A stretch of 40,305 nt of DNA, from contig NZ_BAGE01000036.1 in NCBI RefSeq assembly GCF_000308675.1, positions 1 through 40,305 of the forward strand, read 5' to 3'. Position numbers and translations under genes: made by a program. Source of the stretch: Nocardia paucivorans NBRC 100373. Lineage in GTDB: Bacteria > Actinomycetota > Actinomycetes > Mycobacteriales > Mycobacteriaceae. Position 1 is the first letter of the stretch. Each line of letters opens with the position of its first letter. The notes beneath the pieces were generated by a model. The model searched no databases, was not told the origin of the DNA, and saw only the letters and a list, made by a program, of their open reading frames with translations. This document shows, piece by piece, positions 1-12,027 of the stretch.

Positions 1-34
1 ACGATAGGGGACCCCTCACCGGGTCCCCTATCGT
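1..34 (+). terminator. Perfect 14-bp inverted repeat, likely terminator of the gene left of the window
   Basis: Bases 1-14 and 21-34 are exact reverse complements around the loop CTCACC. No gene lies between this hairpin and the next start at 176, so it most likely ends the transcript coming from the left (tyrS lies near this point in M. tuberculosis). There is no long T-run after the stem, which is common for actinobacterial terminators. Confidence 0.75.
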
Positions 35-175
35 CGTTTATGCACTGTTTCGCCGTGTGGGCCGGCCGCAGCGGCGGCTCGGGCCGGCCGTAATCTTTCA
101 CGGGCAGGACAACAGTGGAACAACTGTCGACGGCGGAGTCGGCAGATTCATGTCATTCGAGAAAGGGAACCCACC

Positions 176-1528
176 GTGCCGGAAGAGAACGACGGTCGGA
201 AACCGTTCCGGCGTAATTCTCCCGCCCCGGGCTTCGCCCACCGCGGTGAGAACGTCGACCGGCCGGACCGTGGTAACGGTGGCAAAGACCGGGATGATCG
301 TCGCCGTGGCGGCGGGGAACGACGGCGGGACGATTCCCGATGGTCCGAACGTGGGCGGGGCGGTCCGCGGGCCGAATCCGAGTCCGATGACCGGCGCCGC
401 GAACGGGGACAGGGCGCTACCGGTGCGGGTGACCGGCGTGGTTTCGGCCGTAACGGTTCCTCCGCGGGTGGCAAGTCGTGGAGCCGAAACGACGAAGGAC
501 GGTCCGGAGATCGGTGGAATACGGCCCGCCCGGAGCGCGCCGGGGGCGATCGGGGCCGTTTCGAGGACCGCGGTGACGCGGGAACCCGTGGGGCCGGACG
601 GAGCGAGGATCGGCCGCGACGTAGTGACAGCGGAAGCAGGGACGGCGGACCACGTGGTGACCGCGGCGCGGGCGGATCATGGAGCAGGCGAGACCGGGAA
701 GAGGATCGGCCGCGGCGGGAAACCGGCCACCGGGACGACAACCGCGGTGCGGGTGGGCGTCCACCGTTCGGTGGTGAGCGAAAGGAACGTGACGGACAAC
801 CGCGGCGTCGCGGAGGTGAAGGAAGCGGTCGTGGTTTCGATCGTCGGCCGCCGCGCCCCGATGAACCGGATCTGCCGGACGAGGTCCAGGCAAGTGATCT
901 CGACTCCTCGATTCGCCGGGATCTGCTCAGCCTGGACAAGAACAACGCCGAAACCGTCGCCCGCCATCTGGTGATGGCGGCGCAGCTACTCGACGACGAC
1001 CCCGCGCTCGCCTTGGCGCATGCGCGCGCCGCCCGGCAGCGCGCCGGCCGAATCGCGGTGGTGCGGGAGACCGCCGGAGTGGTCGCCTACCACGCCGGGG
1101 AATGGGCCGAGGCATTATCGGAGCTGCGCACCGCGCGACGGATGGCCGGCGGGTCCGGGTTGCTCGCCGTAATGGCCGATTGCGAACGTGGCCTGGGCCG
1201 GCCGGAGCGAGCCATCGAAATCGGTCGCAGCGAGGAGGGCCGCGCCCTGCAAGGCGACGAGGCCACCGAGTTGCGGATCGTTGTCGCGGGTGCCCGAATG
1301 GATCTCGGGCAGTACGACCAGGCCGTGGTCACCCTACAGACGCCGGAGTTGAATCCGGCGCGGACCGGTTCGACGGCCGCGCGCCTCTTCTACGCCTACG
1401 CCGACGCCCTCGTCGCGGCCGGTCGCACCGATGAGGGGCTGACCTGGTTCCTCAACGCGGCGGCGGCGGATCTGGAGGGAGAGACCGATGCGGAGGAACG
1501 AGCGGCGGAACTGACCGGCGAACAGTGA
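176..1528 (+). CDS. TPR protein with Arg/Gly/Asp-rich disordered N-terminal half (Rv1691-like)
   Basis: The start is the GTG at 176, preceded by GAAAGGGAA at 161-169. The 450-residue product has two parts. Residues 1 to about 230 are low complexity, dominated by Arg, Gly and Asp with many RGG, RDR and DRG units. Residues about 235-450 are an Ala/Leu-rich helical region (LALAHARAARQRAG, YHAGEWAEALSELRTARRM) typical of tetratricopeptide repeats. The position before the HAD phosphatase and tlyA matches M. tuberculosis Rv1691, which is much shorter and, as I recall, lacks the long front part. TPR domains bind proteins; RGG-type regions often bind RNA or drive condensate formation, which is inference here. 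The exact role is unknown. Confidence 0.85.
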   Translation: MPEENDGRKPFRRNSPAPGFAHRGENVDRPDRGNGGKDRDDRRRGGGERRRDDSRWSERGRGGPRAESESDDRRRERGQGATGAGDRRGFGRNGSSAGGKSWSRNDEGRSGDRWNTARPERAGGDRGRFEDRGDAGTRGAGRSEDRPRRSDSGSRDGGPRGDRGAGGSWSRRDREEDRPRRETGHRDDNRGAGGRPPFGGERKERDGQPRRRGGEGSGRGFDRRPPRPDEPDLPDEVQASDLDSSIRRDLLSLDKNNAETVARHLVMAAQLLDDDPALALAHARAARQRAGRIAVVRETAGVVAYHAGEWAEALSELRTARRMAGGSGLLAVMADCERGLGRPERAIEIGRSEEGRALQGDEATELRIVVAGARMDLGQYDQAVVTLQTPELNPARTGSTAARLFYAYADALVAAGRTDEGLTWFLNAAAADLEGETDAEERAAELTGEQ

Positions 1529-1727
1529 AGGTGGCGCCCCGGATGCGCCGACGCTCCCTCGTTCGGGTCGGCGGTCGATGACCTGTGCAGTGGGGAGCGC
1601 TGCGCTGTGGGGTGGGGATCGTCTGCTCGGATCCGGTGCGGTGATATCGCTGCGCCGGAACGATCCGGGACGGTCCCCGAACCGCGCCGTCGGGGCGGCG
1701 CAATCGAACAGGGAAGTGGAGTGACGA

Positions 1728-2612
1728 ATGCGGCTGCGGGATCGATACCGGGCGCTGTTACTGGATCTGGACGGGACGCTGTACCGCGGGGACGCGGTGA
1801 TCGAGGGCGGACCCGAGGCGCTGACCGGCGGTGATCAACGGCTGGTGTATGTGACCAACAACGCCAGCCGGGGGCCCGGGGCGGTTGCCGCACATCTGGC
1901 GAAGCTCGGGTACACGGCAACCGCCGACGATGTGGTCACCAGCGCGCAGGCCGCGGCCCGGCTGTTGGCCGAGCGGCTGAACAGCGGCGCCGAGGTGTTG
2001 GTTGTGGGATCCGAGGATCTGGCGGCGGAGGTGCGGGCCGTGGGATTGTGTCCGGTGCGGCGGTTCGACGAAATCGCGCCCGCGGCGGTGGTCCAAGGGC
2101 ATTCGCCGAACACCGGGTGGCCGGATCTGGCCGAGGCGTGTTATGCGCTGCGCGCCGATGCGCTGTGGGTGGCCGCCAATACCGACCGGACGCTGCCGAA
2201 CGAACGGGGTCTGGCCCCCGGTAACGGCGCCATGGTGGCCGCGTTGCGGGCCGCGTCGGACCGGGAACCGGTGGTGGCGGGCAAACCGTATCCGCCGCTG
2301 CTCGAGGACGCTTTGCGACGGGCGGGTACTCGGGAGGCGCTGGTGATCGGTGATCGGCTCGACACCGATATCGAAGGGGCAGAGGCGGTATCGGTGGATT
2401 CGCTGATGGTGCTCACCGGAGTCGGCGCCTTGGCAGAACTGGCCGGTCTGCCGGACGAACACCTGCCGACCTACGTCGCGGAGACACTGGATGCGCTCAA
2501 CCACCCGCCGGTGGTGGGGGAGAGCGCCGATCCCGCCGCTATCGAACGGGGACTGCGGGAGAATCCCGGTCGGGCGGTGACGGTTCGCGCGGTGCGTTCC
2601 GTTATCCGATAG
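1728..2612 (+). CDS. HAD-IIA phosphatase, probable glycerol-3-phosphate phosphatase (Rv1692-like)
   Basis: The 294-residue protein shows the HAD motifs in order: DLDGTLYRG near residue 14 (nucleophile Asp and general acid Asp), TNNAS near residue 44, a C2-type cap, and IGDRLDTDIEGAE near residue 205 (metal-binding acids). This is the NagD/p-nitrophenylphosphatase branch. The syntenic M. tuberculosis protein Rv1692 has been shown to be a glycerol-3-phosphate phosphatase that recycles phospholipid head groups; the same activity is inferred here. The ATG follows GGGAAGTGG. A 199-bp gap separates it from the TPR gene, so it may have its own promoter. It is followed closely by a small gene and tlyA. 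Confidence 0.9.
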   Translation: MRLRDRYRALLLDLDGTLYRGDAVIEGGPEALTGGDQRLVYVTNNASRGPGAVAAHLAKLGYTATADDVVTSAQAAARLLAERLNSGAEVLVVGSEDLAAEVRAVGLCPVRRFDEIAPAAVVQGHSPNTGWPDLAEACYALRADALWVAANTDRTLPNERGLAPGNGAMVAALRAASDREPVVAGKPYPPLLEDALRRAGTREALVIGDRLDTDIEGAEAVSVDSLMVLTGVGALAELAGLPDEHLPTYVAETLDALNHPPVVGESADPAAIERGLRENPGRAVTVRAVRSVIR

Positions 2613-2625
2613 CGTTGAACCCACG

Positions 2626-2901
2626 ATGAGTACCTCAACACCCCGTCCGAATCCGCCCGTCCCGGCTCGGTCCGGAGTTCCGTTGCCCGGCCATCATCTG
2701 CCCGGGGCGCAGTCGACCGGTATGCCGGCCGATCCGGAACGGATCCGAGCCGAGGTCGACGAGCTGTTGGCCGAGCTCGACTCCCGAACGGATACCGCCG
2801 GCGCCGATACCTTCGGCAACGATCTCGCTCGGCGCGCGCACATCCTGGAACAGGCCCACGACGTGCTGGCCCAGGCCTTGTCCACCGTGGACAAGATCTG
2901 A
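2626..2901 (+). CDS. Small conserved hypothetical protein (Rv1693 position)
   Basis: A 91-residue protein lies between the HAD phosphatase and tlyA, in the place of M. tuberculosis Rv1693. The N-terminal 30 residues are Pro-rich and probably unstructured; the rest is predicted helical and acidic (IRAEVDELLAELDSRTD, ARRAHILEQAHDVLAQAL). There is no signal peptide or membrane segment. The stop at 2899-2901 is one base before the tlyA start, so translation is probably coupled. Function unknown. Confidence 0.8.
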   Translation: MSTSTPRPNPPVPARSGVPLPGHHLPGAQSTGMPADPERIRAEVDELLAELDSRTDTAGADTFGNDLARRAHILEQAHDVLAQALSTVDKI

Positions 2902-2902
2902 G

Positions 2903-3724
2903 GTGGCCAGGCGCGCGCGAGTGGACGCCGAACTGGTTCGGCGTGGATTGGCGCGATCGCGCGAGCACGCGGTCGAGCTGATCGGGGCCGGTCGCGTCCT
3001 GATCAACGGCACCGTTGCGGTGAAACCGGCGACCGGGGTCACCGCCGACACCCCGCTGGTGGTACGTGAACAGGCCGATGAGGTGTCGTGGGCATCACGC
3101 GGTGCGCACAAACTGCTCGGCGCCCTCGAGGCGTTCGAACCGCACGGGCTCACGGTCGCGGGGAAACGCTGTCTGGACGCCGGCGCCTCGACGGGCGGGT
3201 TCACCGATGTGCTGCTGTCGCGGCAGGCGCGGGAAGTGGTGGCCGTCGATGTCGGCTACGGGCAGTTGGTGTGGCGGTTGCGCAACGACGAGCGGGTGCG
3301 GGTTTTCGACCGCACCAATGTTCGCAATCTCACCGCGGCGGCGATCGGCGGGACGGTGGAGCTGGTCGTCGCGGATCTGTCGTTCATCTCGCTGGGGCTG
3401 GTGCTGCCAGCGTTGGCCGACTGCGCCGCCCCGGGGGCGGATCTGCTGCCGATGGTGAAGCCGCAGTTCGAGGTGGGCAAGGAGCGAGTAGGCTCCGGCG
3501 GTGTGGTGCGCGATCCGGAATTGCGCGCCGAAGCGGTGCGCACGGTGGCGGCGTCCGCCGCGGAACTGGGACTGCGAACCATGGCGGCGGTGGCCAGTCC
3601 GCTGCCGGGGCCGTCCGGGAATGTCGAATACTTTCTGTGGCTGCGCCGCGACGGATCCACCGACTACGACGGTGACCGGGTCGCGGCTCTGGTCGAACGC
3701 GCGATCGAGGAGGGGCCGCGGTGA
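2903..3724 (+). CDS. tlyA: TlyA, 16S/23S rRNA cytidine 2'-O-methyltransferase
   Basis: The 273-residue protein begins with an S4 RNA-binding domain (residues about 3-60, including [20 protein letters not shown]) followed by an FtsJ-like SAM methyltransferase fold with the binding motif [11 protein letters not shown] near residue 93 and DLSFISL in the active-site region. In mycobacteria TlyA methylates C1409 of 16S and C1920 of 23S rRNA, and loss of it gives capreomycin resistance. The GTG start at 2903 lies one base after the preceding stop, and the 3' end overlaps the NAD kinase start by 4 bases (GTGA). Confidence 0.95.
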   Translation: MARRARVDAELVRRGLARSREHAVELIGAGRVLINGTVAVKPATGVTADTPLVVREQADEVSWASRGAHKLLGALEAFEPHGLTVAGKRCLDAGASTGGFTDVLLSRQAREVVAVDVGYGQLVWRLRNDERVRVFDRTNVRNLTAAAIGGTVELVVADLSFISLGLVLPALADCAAPGADLLPMVKPQFEVGKERVGSGGVVRDPELRAEAVRTVAASAAELGLRTMAAVASPLPGPSGNVEYFLWLRRDGSTDYDGDRVAALVERAIEEGPR

Positions 3725-4683
3725 ACGCGACGGCGGGCGGGGCCGGTCCACGGGAGATCCTGCTGGTCGCGCATCCGGGCCGGGCCGAGATCATCGAGAC
3801 CGCGCATCGGGTGGCCAAGATCTGCGCCGATGCCGGGATCGTGCTGCGAGTGCTCGCCGACGAGGCGTACAGCACGCGCTTCGACACCGGCGTCGAAGCC
3901 GGTGCGGACCCGGTGCGGGTGGTGGATCACGAGCCGGAGGCGGCGCGGGATTGCGAGATGGTGCTGGCTCTCGGTGGGGACGGAACGTTCCTGCGGGCAG
4001 CGGAACTGGCCCGTACCGCCTCGGTGCCGGTGCTCGGCATCAATCTGGGTCGGATCGGGTTCCTCACCGAGGCCGAGGCCGAGAACCTGGACGAGGCCCT
4101 GGCCCAGGTGGTGCGGGGCGATTACCGCGTCGAACAGCGGATGACGCTCGATCTTTGTGTGCGCGTCGACGACGAGGTCGTCGAACGAGGCTGGGCCCTC
4201 AACGAGGCCAGTATCGAGAACGCCGTCCGGATGGGGGTCCTCGAGGTGGTGCTCGAGGTGGACGGGCGGCCGGTGTCGTCCTACGGTTGCGACGGGATAC
4301 TCATCGCCACCCCGACCGGATCCACCGCGTATGCGTTCTCCGCCGGCGGACCGGTGGTGTGGCCGGAATTGGAAGCGTTGTTGGTTATTCCGAGTAATGC
4401 GCATGCGTTGTTCGCGCGACCCCTGGTGACCAGCCCCGAGTCCCGGATCGCGGTCGAATCCGTTGCCACCGGCCACGATGCGATAGTTTTCCTGGATGGC
4501 AGGCGCACTCTCGCATTGCCGCGAGGCGGCCGAGTGGAAGCGGTCCGCGGTGCCGAGCCGGTGCGCTGGGTGCGGTTGGATTCCGCGCCGTTCGCCGACC
4601 GGATTGTGCGCAAGTTCGAGTTGCCGGTGACAGGCTGGCGTGGCCGACGGGAGGGCACACGTGCTGACAGAGATACGGATTGA
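3721..4683 (+). CDS. nadK: NAD kinase
   Basis: The 320-residue protein carries the NAD kinase signature [11 protein letters not shown] (residues about 86-96, with the catalytic Asp), the NE motif in WALNEASIE, and the glycine-rich [24 protein letters not shown] stretch that binds NAD. It makes NADP from NAD with ATP or polyphosphate in the cytosol. The GTG start overlaps the tlyA stop by 4 bases, and the gene runs into recN, so tlyA-nadK-recN form one operon as in M. tuberculosis (Rv1694-Rv1696). Confidence 0.96.
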   Translation: MNATAGGAGPREILLVAHPGRAEIIETAHRVAKICADAGIVLRVLADEAYSTRFDTGVEAGADPVRVVDHEPEAARDCEMVLALGGDGTFLRAAELARTASVPVLGINLGRIGFLTEAEAENLDEALAQVVRGDYRVEQRMTLDLCVRVDDEVVERGWALNEASIENAVRMGVLEVVLEVDGRPVSSYGCDGILIATPTGSTAYAFSAGGPVVWPELEALLVIPSNAHALFARPLVTSPESRIAVESVATGHDAIVFLDGRRTLALPRGGRVEAVRGAEPVRWVRLDSAPFADRIVRKFELPVTGWRGRREGTRADRDTD

Positions 4684-6442
4684 CGGCCTGGGTGTCATAT
4701 CCACTGCTACCGCGCAATTCCACGAGGGTTTGACGGTGCTCACCGGGGAGACCGGTGCGGGTAAGACGATGGTGGTCACCAGTCTGCATCTGTTGAGCGG
4801 AGCGCGTGCCGATGCGGGGCGGGTGCGGCTGGGTGCGTCGAAGGCGGTGGTGGAGGGCCGGTTCACCCTCGAGGGGGTGAACGCCGTCGCTCGCGCCGAG
4901 GCGGAGCAAGTATTGGAAGCGGCGGCCGCCGAACCCGACGACGACGGCAGTATCATCGCGATCCGCACCGTGAACAGTGACGGGCGTTCGCGCGCGCATC
5001 TGGGTGGCCGTGGGGTTCCCGCCTCGGTATTGGCCGATTTCACCGCCGGTCTGCTGACGGTGCACGGGCAGAACGATCAGTTGCGGTTGCAGCGTCCCGA
5101 ACAGCAGTTGAGCGCATTGGACCGTTTCGCCGCCGAAAGCGTCGGGCCGCTGTTACAGGAATATCAGGAGCAGCGCCGCGTTTGGTTGGATGCGCGTACC
5201 GAACTGTTGGAACGTACCGCGCGCAGTCGGGAATTGGCGTTGGAGGCCGAGCAGCTCACCCGGTCGCTCGCCGAAATCGACGCCATCGCACCCGAACCCG
5301 GGGAGGATGAGCGCCTGGTCGCGGAGATCCGTCGGCTCAGTGATCTGGATTCGTTGCGGTCCGCGGCCGCCACCGCGCACGACGCCCTGGCAGGGCCCGC
5401 CGACAGTCCGGGGGAGGGGGCGGGGGCATTGGATGTGCTGGGGGTGGCGCGTTCTCGGCTCGAGAGCGCCGAGGATCCGGAACTGGCCGCGATGGCTCCG
5501 CGTTTGGGGGAGGCGATCGCGGTGGTGGTGGATCTGAGCACCGAGCTGAGTCGTTATCTGTCGGATCTGCCGTCCGATCCGGGGGCATTGGATTCGATGT
5601 TGACCCGGCAGGCCGAACTGAAATCGTTGACGCGTAAATACGCCGCCGATATCGATGGGGTGATCGCATGGGCCGATGAGGCGCGCACCCGGTTGGCGTC
5701 GCTGGATGTTTCGGAGGAGGCACTGGCCGCGCTGGCGGCGGAGGTGGACCGTGCCGCCGATCGGGTGCGGGCCGCGGCGGTGAAACTGTCCGCGGCGCGG
5801 ACCGAGGCGGCAGACCGGCTCGCCGATGCGGTGAGCGCGGAGCTGAACGGGCTGGCCATGGGGAATGCGCGGCTCGAGGTGGAGGTGCGGCCGATGCCCG
5901 CGGGGCCGCAGGATTCGGCGCCGTTGCTCGTGGACGGGGTGGAGTTGCATGCCGGCGCGACCGGGGTGGACGAGGTTGAGTTCCGCTTGGCGGCGCATTC
6001 GGGGGCGCAGTCGCTGCCGTTGAGCAAGAGCGCATCCGGCGGTGAGCTGTCGCGGGTGATGTTGGCGCTGGAAGTGGTGCTGGCGGGTTCCGAACACGGG
6101 GTGACCATGGTGTTCGACGAGGTGGACGCCGGTGTCGGTGGTCGGGCGGCGGTGGAGATCGGCCGTCGGTTGGCGCGGTTGTCGCGTACGCATCAGGTGA
6201 TCGTGGTGACACATCTGCCGCAGGTCGCCGCATTCGCCGACACCCATCTGGTGGTGAACAAGTCCGATGAGAGCGACGGCACGGTCAATTCCGGGGTGCG
6301 GGCGTTGACCAATGACGAGCGGGTGGTGGAGTTGGCCCGGATGCTGGCCGGTCTCGACGACACCGAAACCGGGCGGGCACATGCCTGGGAGCTGCTGAAC
6401 ATCGCTCGGGCCGAGCGGATGACGGCCGGTAATTCGCTCTGA
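4661..6442 (+). CDS. recN: RecN, DNA double-strand break repair ATPase
   Basis: This SMC-like ATPase contains the Walker A motif GETGAGKTM near residue 30, the ABC signature [12 protein letters not shown], and Walker [13 protein letters not shown], with a long Ala/Glu-rich coiled coil between. RecN helps hold or align DNA ends during recombination. An in-frame GTG at 4640 would give a longer product, but the GTG at 4661 follows GGGAGG at 4649-4654 with good spacing and yields the usual family start ([11 protein letters not shown]), giving 593 residues. It overlaps the end of nadK by 23 bases and is followed by a strong terminator. Confidence 0.95.
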   Translation: MLTEIRIDGLGVISTATAQFHEGLTVLTGETGAGKTMVVTSLHLLSGARADAGRVRLGASKAVVEGRFTLEGVNAVARAEAEQVLEAAAAEPDDDGSIIAIRTVNSDGRSRAHLGGRGVPASVLADFTAGLLTVHGQNDQLRLQRPEQQLSALDRFAAESVGPLLQEYQEQRRVWLDARTELLERTARSRELALEAEQLTRSLAEIDAIAPEPGEDERLVAEIRRLSDLDSLRSAAATAHDALAGPADSPGEGAGALDVLGVARSRLESAEDPELAAMAPRLGEAIAVVVDLSTELSRYLSDLPSDPGALDSMLTRQAELKSLTRKYAADIDGVIAWADEARTRLASLDVSEEALAALAAEVDRAADRVRAAAVKLSAARTEAADRLADAVSAELNGLAMGNARLEVEVRPMPAGPQDSAPLLVDGVELHAGATGVDEVEFRLAAHSGAQSLPLSKSASGGELSRVMLALEVVLAGSEHGVTMVFDEVDAGVGGRAAVEIGRRLARLSRTHQVIVVTHLPQVAAFADTHLVVNKSDESDGTVNSGVRALTNDERVVELARMLAGLDDTETGRAHAWELLNIARAERMTAGNSL

Positions 6443-6487
6443 GGGGTATCCGACCGGTTCGGGGTGTGTGGCCGGGTGCGGGCCCGG

Positions 6488-6524
6488 GGCGCCGATCGGG
6501 CGCACAACCCGCTCGGCGCCTTTT
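6488..6524 (+). terminator. Intrinsic terminator after recN
   Basis: GGCGCCGATCGGG (6488-6500) pairs with CCCGCTCGGCGCC (6508-6520) with one mismatch around a 7-base loop, followed by TTTT at 6521-6524. This is the classic hairpin plus T-run for the + strand and ends the tlyA-nadK-recN transcript. The same hairpin may help stop the convergent SRPBCC transcript, but there is no T-run in that direction. Confidence 0.88.
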
Positions 6525-6547
6525 CCGTTGTCGACTGCGGATATCTG

Positions 6548-6967
6548 TCAGCGAACGGCCTTGTGGGCCGCGGTGATGAACTGGCCGATGAGGCCGCGCA
6601 GACCGGCTTCCAGGACCTTGGCCGGAACGGGCAGCTTCGGCTCCGATTCCATGGTGTAGGAGACGCGGGTGCCGCCTTCGGCGTCGGCGAAGGTGATGAT
6701 GCCGACGTGCCGTTTCACCGGTGCGCCCTTGACGATCTTGTATTCCATCCGTTCGCCCGGCACCAGGTTGGTGATCTCCTCGGTGACCCCGACCGGGCCG
6801 ATGCCGATCTGGTGTCGCGCACCGACGCCTTCGCGTTCGGTCAGCCCCTCTTTGACGAGTTTGACCTGGACCGGGATGTAGGGGTTGATGCTCTCGCGGT
6901 CGGCGAACAGTCGGTACACGGTCTCGCGCGGGGCGGCGATGACGGCATCGACAGTGGTGCTGGCCAT
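6548..6967 (-). CDS. SRPBCC (polyketide cyclase/START-like) family protein
   Basis: The 139-residue protein has the N-terminal SRPBCC signature (TVDAVIAAPRETVYRLFAD) and the alternating strand pattern of the helix-grip fold (GVGARHQIGIGPVG, EEITNLVPGERMEYKIV, VSYTMES). Such proteins bind hydrophobic ligands; no substrate can be named. The reading frame is open to 7006, but the ATG at 6967 is preferred because GAGGAG sits just upstream. It is the only minus-strand gene in the left block and converges on recN. Confidence 0.88.
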   Translation of the reverse strand: MASTTVDAVIAAPRETVYRLFADRESINPYIPVQVKLVKEGLTEREGVGARHQIGIGPVGVTEEITNLVPGERMEYKIVKGAPVKRHVGIITFADAEGGTRVSYTMESEPKLPVPAKVLEAGLRGLIGQFITAAHKAVR

Positions 6968-7380
6968 AGAGTCTCCTCGATCGAACGTAGCTGTGATCGG
7001 CAGCATACGTGTCGGGTCGGAGCACCCGTAACGGAGAGTGACGGATATCCACCCGGCCGACCGCGGGGCATGGTCGGTGGTTCCGTGGCGGTGACCGGTT
7101 TCCGTCGAGTGCGAGTGAGGGGATCTGCGGTGTCCGAGAGGGTTTCGTGTTCGTTTCGGGTTTCACGGTGCGAGTGGAATCGGTAGCCAGAAGATAGCCG
7201 CATGTCCGATGTGGGTGTGATGAATCGGGTTTCGTTCGTGCTCTGTGTTGCCTCGGGAGGTGAATTCCTCGCGCCGATCGGTCATCGGACCAGTTCAACC
7301 GCTGTGGGCGTTGATCGCGCCTGCCTCGGTGTGCGGCGCGCCTCCACCGTTGCGGAAAGGTTTGCCGACATTATCTGGCC
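6968..7380. other. Divergent intergenic region between the SRPBCC gene and steA
   Basis: No convincing gene is seen in these 413 bases. They must hold the promoters of the SRPBCC gene (leftward) and of the steA operon (rightward). The stretch around 7130-7210 is less GC-rich than the surroundings. A 60-codon open frame ending in an ATGA overlap with steA lacks a ribosome site and resemblance to known proteins, so it was not called. No GTTT-N15-GGGTAT promoter was found here. Confidence 0.5.
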
Positions 7381-8595
7381 ATGAGAATGCCGGCATTGTT
7401 GTCCAAGCACACCGAGACGCTGCCCGGTCGGACCGGGACCGCCCGGGTCGACCGCAACACCCGGCGGCTGTTGGACCGGGTCGGGCCGGGTGATATCGCG
7501 GTGATCGATGAGATGGACCTGGATCGGGTCACCGCCGACCGGCTGGTCGCGGCCGGGGTGGTCGCGGTGATCAACACCTCGCCCTCCATTTCCGGGCGCT
7601 ATCCCAATCTGGGGCCGGAACTGTTGGTGAGCAATGGGATTCAACTGCTGGACACGGTGAGCAGCGATGCCTTCGGCAAGATCAAGGATGGCGCCCGGAT
7701 CCGAATCGACCGCGGTGTGGTCTACGCCGACCGGTCGCTCAAGAAGGAGCCGGAAGTTCTGGTCGAAGGAATCGAACTGGACGCCGCCGCCGTCGCCGAA
7801 CGCATGCGAGAGGCGCGCAGCGGACTTGCCGACCATCTGGCGGCGTTCGCCGGTAACACTGTCGAATTCATCCACACCGAGGCCGGTCTGCTCATCGACG
7901 GTATCGGGGTTCCTGATGTGGATGTGGACATGCGCGGCCGGCATGTGGTGGTGGTCGGCGACGGACCCGGCCACGAGAACGACCTGAAACGGCTCAAACC
8001 GTTCCTCAAGGAGTATGTGCCGATCCTGATCGGGGTCGGGCGCGGTGCCGACACCTTGATGAGACGTGGGTACCGACCGGACCTGATCGTCGGGGATCCG
8101 GAGGAGATCACCGGTAAAACCCTACGTTCCGGGGCCGAGGTGATTCTGCCCGCCGATACCGATGGGATGGCCAAGGGGCTGGAACGGATCCAGGATCTCG
8201 GTATCGGCGCGACCACCTTCCCGTCCTCGGGTTCGCCCGCGGATCTGGCGCTGTTGTTGGCGCATCACCACGGGGCGTCGCTGATCGTCACCGCGGGTGC
8301 GGCGGCCTCGTTGGACGAGTTCTTCGACCGGGGGCGACGGGAGAGCAGTCCGGCGACCTTCCTGACCCGGTTGAAGGTGGGGCATATGCTCATGGACGCG
8401 TCCGCGGTCGCCACGCTGTACCGCAACCGGGTATCGGGCACCGTCATCGCCCTGCTGGTTCTGGCGGCGTTGCTCGCGGTGATCGTGGCGGTGCCGGCGG
8501 CGCACGGCGGCAGCGAGGTGTTGGACTGGTTCGTCGAGCTGTGGACCCGGGCGCAGGCGTGGCTGGTGGCGCTGTGGGGGGATATCCGGCGGTGA
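7381..8595 (+). CDS. steA: SteA, septation/cell-separation protein (Rv1697-like)
   Basis: This 404-residue protein matches the Rv1697/SteA family: an N-terminal alpha/beta region with INTSPSISGRYPNLGPE near residue 62, a central thiamin-pyrophosphokinase-like part (VVVGDGPGHENDLK, YRPDLIVGDPEEITG), and a C-terminal membrane helix (residues about 352-373, VIALLVLAALLAVIVAVPAA). In Corynebacterium glutamicum SteA acts with SteB in the RipC-FtsEX cell-separation pathway. The ATG at 7381 gives MRMPALLSK, similar to the M. tuberculosis start. The stop overlaps the steB start by 4 bases. Confidence 0.88.
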   Translation: MRMPALLSKHTETLPGRTGTARVDRNTRRLLDRVGPGDIAVIDEMDLDRVTADRLVAAGVVAVINTSPSISGRYPNLGPELLVSNGIQLLDTVSSDAFGKIKDGARIRIDRGVVYADRSLKKEPEVLVEGIELDAAAVAERMREARSGLADHLAAFAGNTVEFIHTEAGLLIDGIGVPDVDVDMRGRHVVVVGDGPGHENDLKRLKPFLKEYVPILIGVGRGADTLMRRGYRPDLIVGDPEEITGKTLRSGAEVILPADTDGMAKGLERIQDLGIGATTFPSSGSPADLALLLAHHHGASLIVTAGAAASLDEFFDRGRRESSPATFLTRLKVGHMLMDASAVATLYRNRVSGTVIALLVLAALLAVIVAVPAAHGGSEVLDWFVELWTRAQAWLVALWGDIRR

Positions 8596-9572
8596 TCTCG
8601 ATACGGCATCACACGGCCTCGCTCGTGGCCGTTTTCCTGGCGCTGGCGGTCGGCGTGGTGCTCGGCGCACAAACCTTCGCGGCGGACATGTTGTCGGGAC
8701 TGCGCTCGGACAAGGCGGATCTACAGGACCGGCTCGATACGGAGCGGGAGCGCAACGCCGCCCTGTCAGATCGGATCGACAGCGCCGAGACGTTCGTCAC
8801 CCGGGCGGCGGATCGGATTCTCGCGGGCACATTGACCGACCGCAGCGTGCTGGTGTTCACCACCCCCGACGCCGTGCCGGCCGATGTCGACGGAGTGCTC
8901 GAGGTATTGCGGACCGCGGGTGCCGAGATCACCGGCCGGATCGCGCTCACCGAGTCGTTCGCCGCCGGTTCGGCGGGTGACCGGATGCGGACCGCGTTGA
9001 CGAACATCATTCCGGCCGGGGCCCGGTTGCGGCCCGAAGCGGTCGACCAGGGCAGTCTCGCCGGGGATCTGTTGGGGCTCGTGCTCCTGCTCGACCCGGC
9101 GAACCGGCAACCGCGCAGCACGCCGGAGGAATTGCGGCTGGCGCTGGAAACCCTGCGCGGTGGTGGTTTCCTCGACTACGGAAACGGTGGGGTTGAATCG
9201 GTGCGGCCCGCTCAGACTGCCGTGATCGTCGGTGGTGGGGGGACGCGCACCGGTGGGGAGGTGATCGCCCGGTTCGCGGGCGCGCTGCGGGAACGCGGTT
9301 CGGCGGTGGTGGTGGCGGATCGCACGGCGGCGACCGAGGCCGCCGGGCCGTTGGCGGTGATCCGTTCCGATGCCGCTCTGGCCGCAGCGGTGAGCACCGT
9401 CGACAACCTCGACCGCGGTATCGGTCGGGTCACCACCGCCTTGGCATTGTCCGAGCAGCTCACCGGACGCGCCGGGCGATACGGCACCGGAGAGCAGGCA
9501 AGCGCCCTCACTCTCGCCGCGGTACCGGAACCGGGAACGGGCCCGGCAATCGCGGAGCGATCGAGTGGCTAA
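8592..9572 (+). CDS. SteB/MctB family membrane-anchored protein (Rv1698-like)
   Basis: The GTG at 8592 overlaps the steA stop (GTGA) and gives a 326-residue product. It starts with an N-terminal membrane helix (residues about 8-25, SLVAVFLALAVGVVLGA) followed by a coiled coil (KADLQDRLDTERERNAALSD) and a large extracytoplasmic domain, as in the DUF3186 family. The M. tuberculosis member was described as the copper channel MctB, whereas the corynebacterial member is SteB, partner of SteA in cell separation. Adjacent coupling to steA favours the SteB role here. An in-frame upstream start at 8541 is unlikely because it would remove the N-terminal position of the helix. Confidence 0.85.
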   Translation: MISIRHHTASLVAVFLALAVGVVLGAQTFAADMLSGLRSDKADLQDRLDTERERNAALSDRIDSAETFVTRAADRILAGTLTDRSVLVFTTPDAVPADVDGVLEVLRTAGAEITGRIALTESFAAGSAGDRMRTALTNIIPAGARLRPEAVDQGSLAGDLLGLVLLLDPANRQPRSTPEELRLALETLRGGGFLDYGNGGVESVRPAQTAVIVGGGGTRTGGEVIARFAGALRERGSAVVVADRTAATEAAGPLAVIRSDAALAAAVSTVDNLDRGIGRVTTALALSEQLTGRAGRYGTGEQASALTLAAVPEPGTGPAIAERSSG

Positions 9573-9608
9573 CCAGGAGTGGCACGCATTGTCCGGTCGA
9601 TTCCGTGT

Positions 9609-9614
9609 TACCGT
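9609..9614 (+). promoter_or_regulatory. Possible -10 element for a leaderless pyrG transcript
   Basis: TACCGT matches the TANNNT pattern of actinobacterial SigA -10 boxes and ends 8 bases before the pyrG GTG, which lacks a clear ribosome-binding site. TTGTCC upstream is a candidate -35, but the spacing is only 14 bases. Weak evidence. Confidence 0.3.
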
Positions 9615-9616
9615 GA

Positions 9617-12015
<2,399 letters not shown>

Positions 12016-12027
12016 CGGGGCCCGACG

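Noticed and set aside
4640..4660. GTG 4640 as recN start
   Set aside because: GTG 4661 has a better ribosome site and gives the family-typical N-terminus.
7202..7384. 60-codon + strand frame ending in an ATGA overlap with steA
   Set aside because: No ribosome site, no recognisable similarity, and the frame lies in a promoter region; the overlap can arise by chance.
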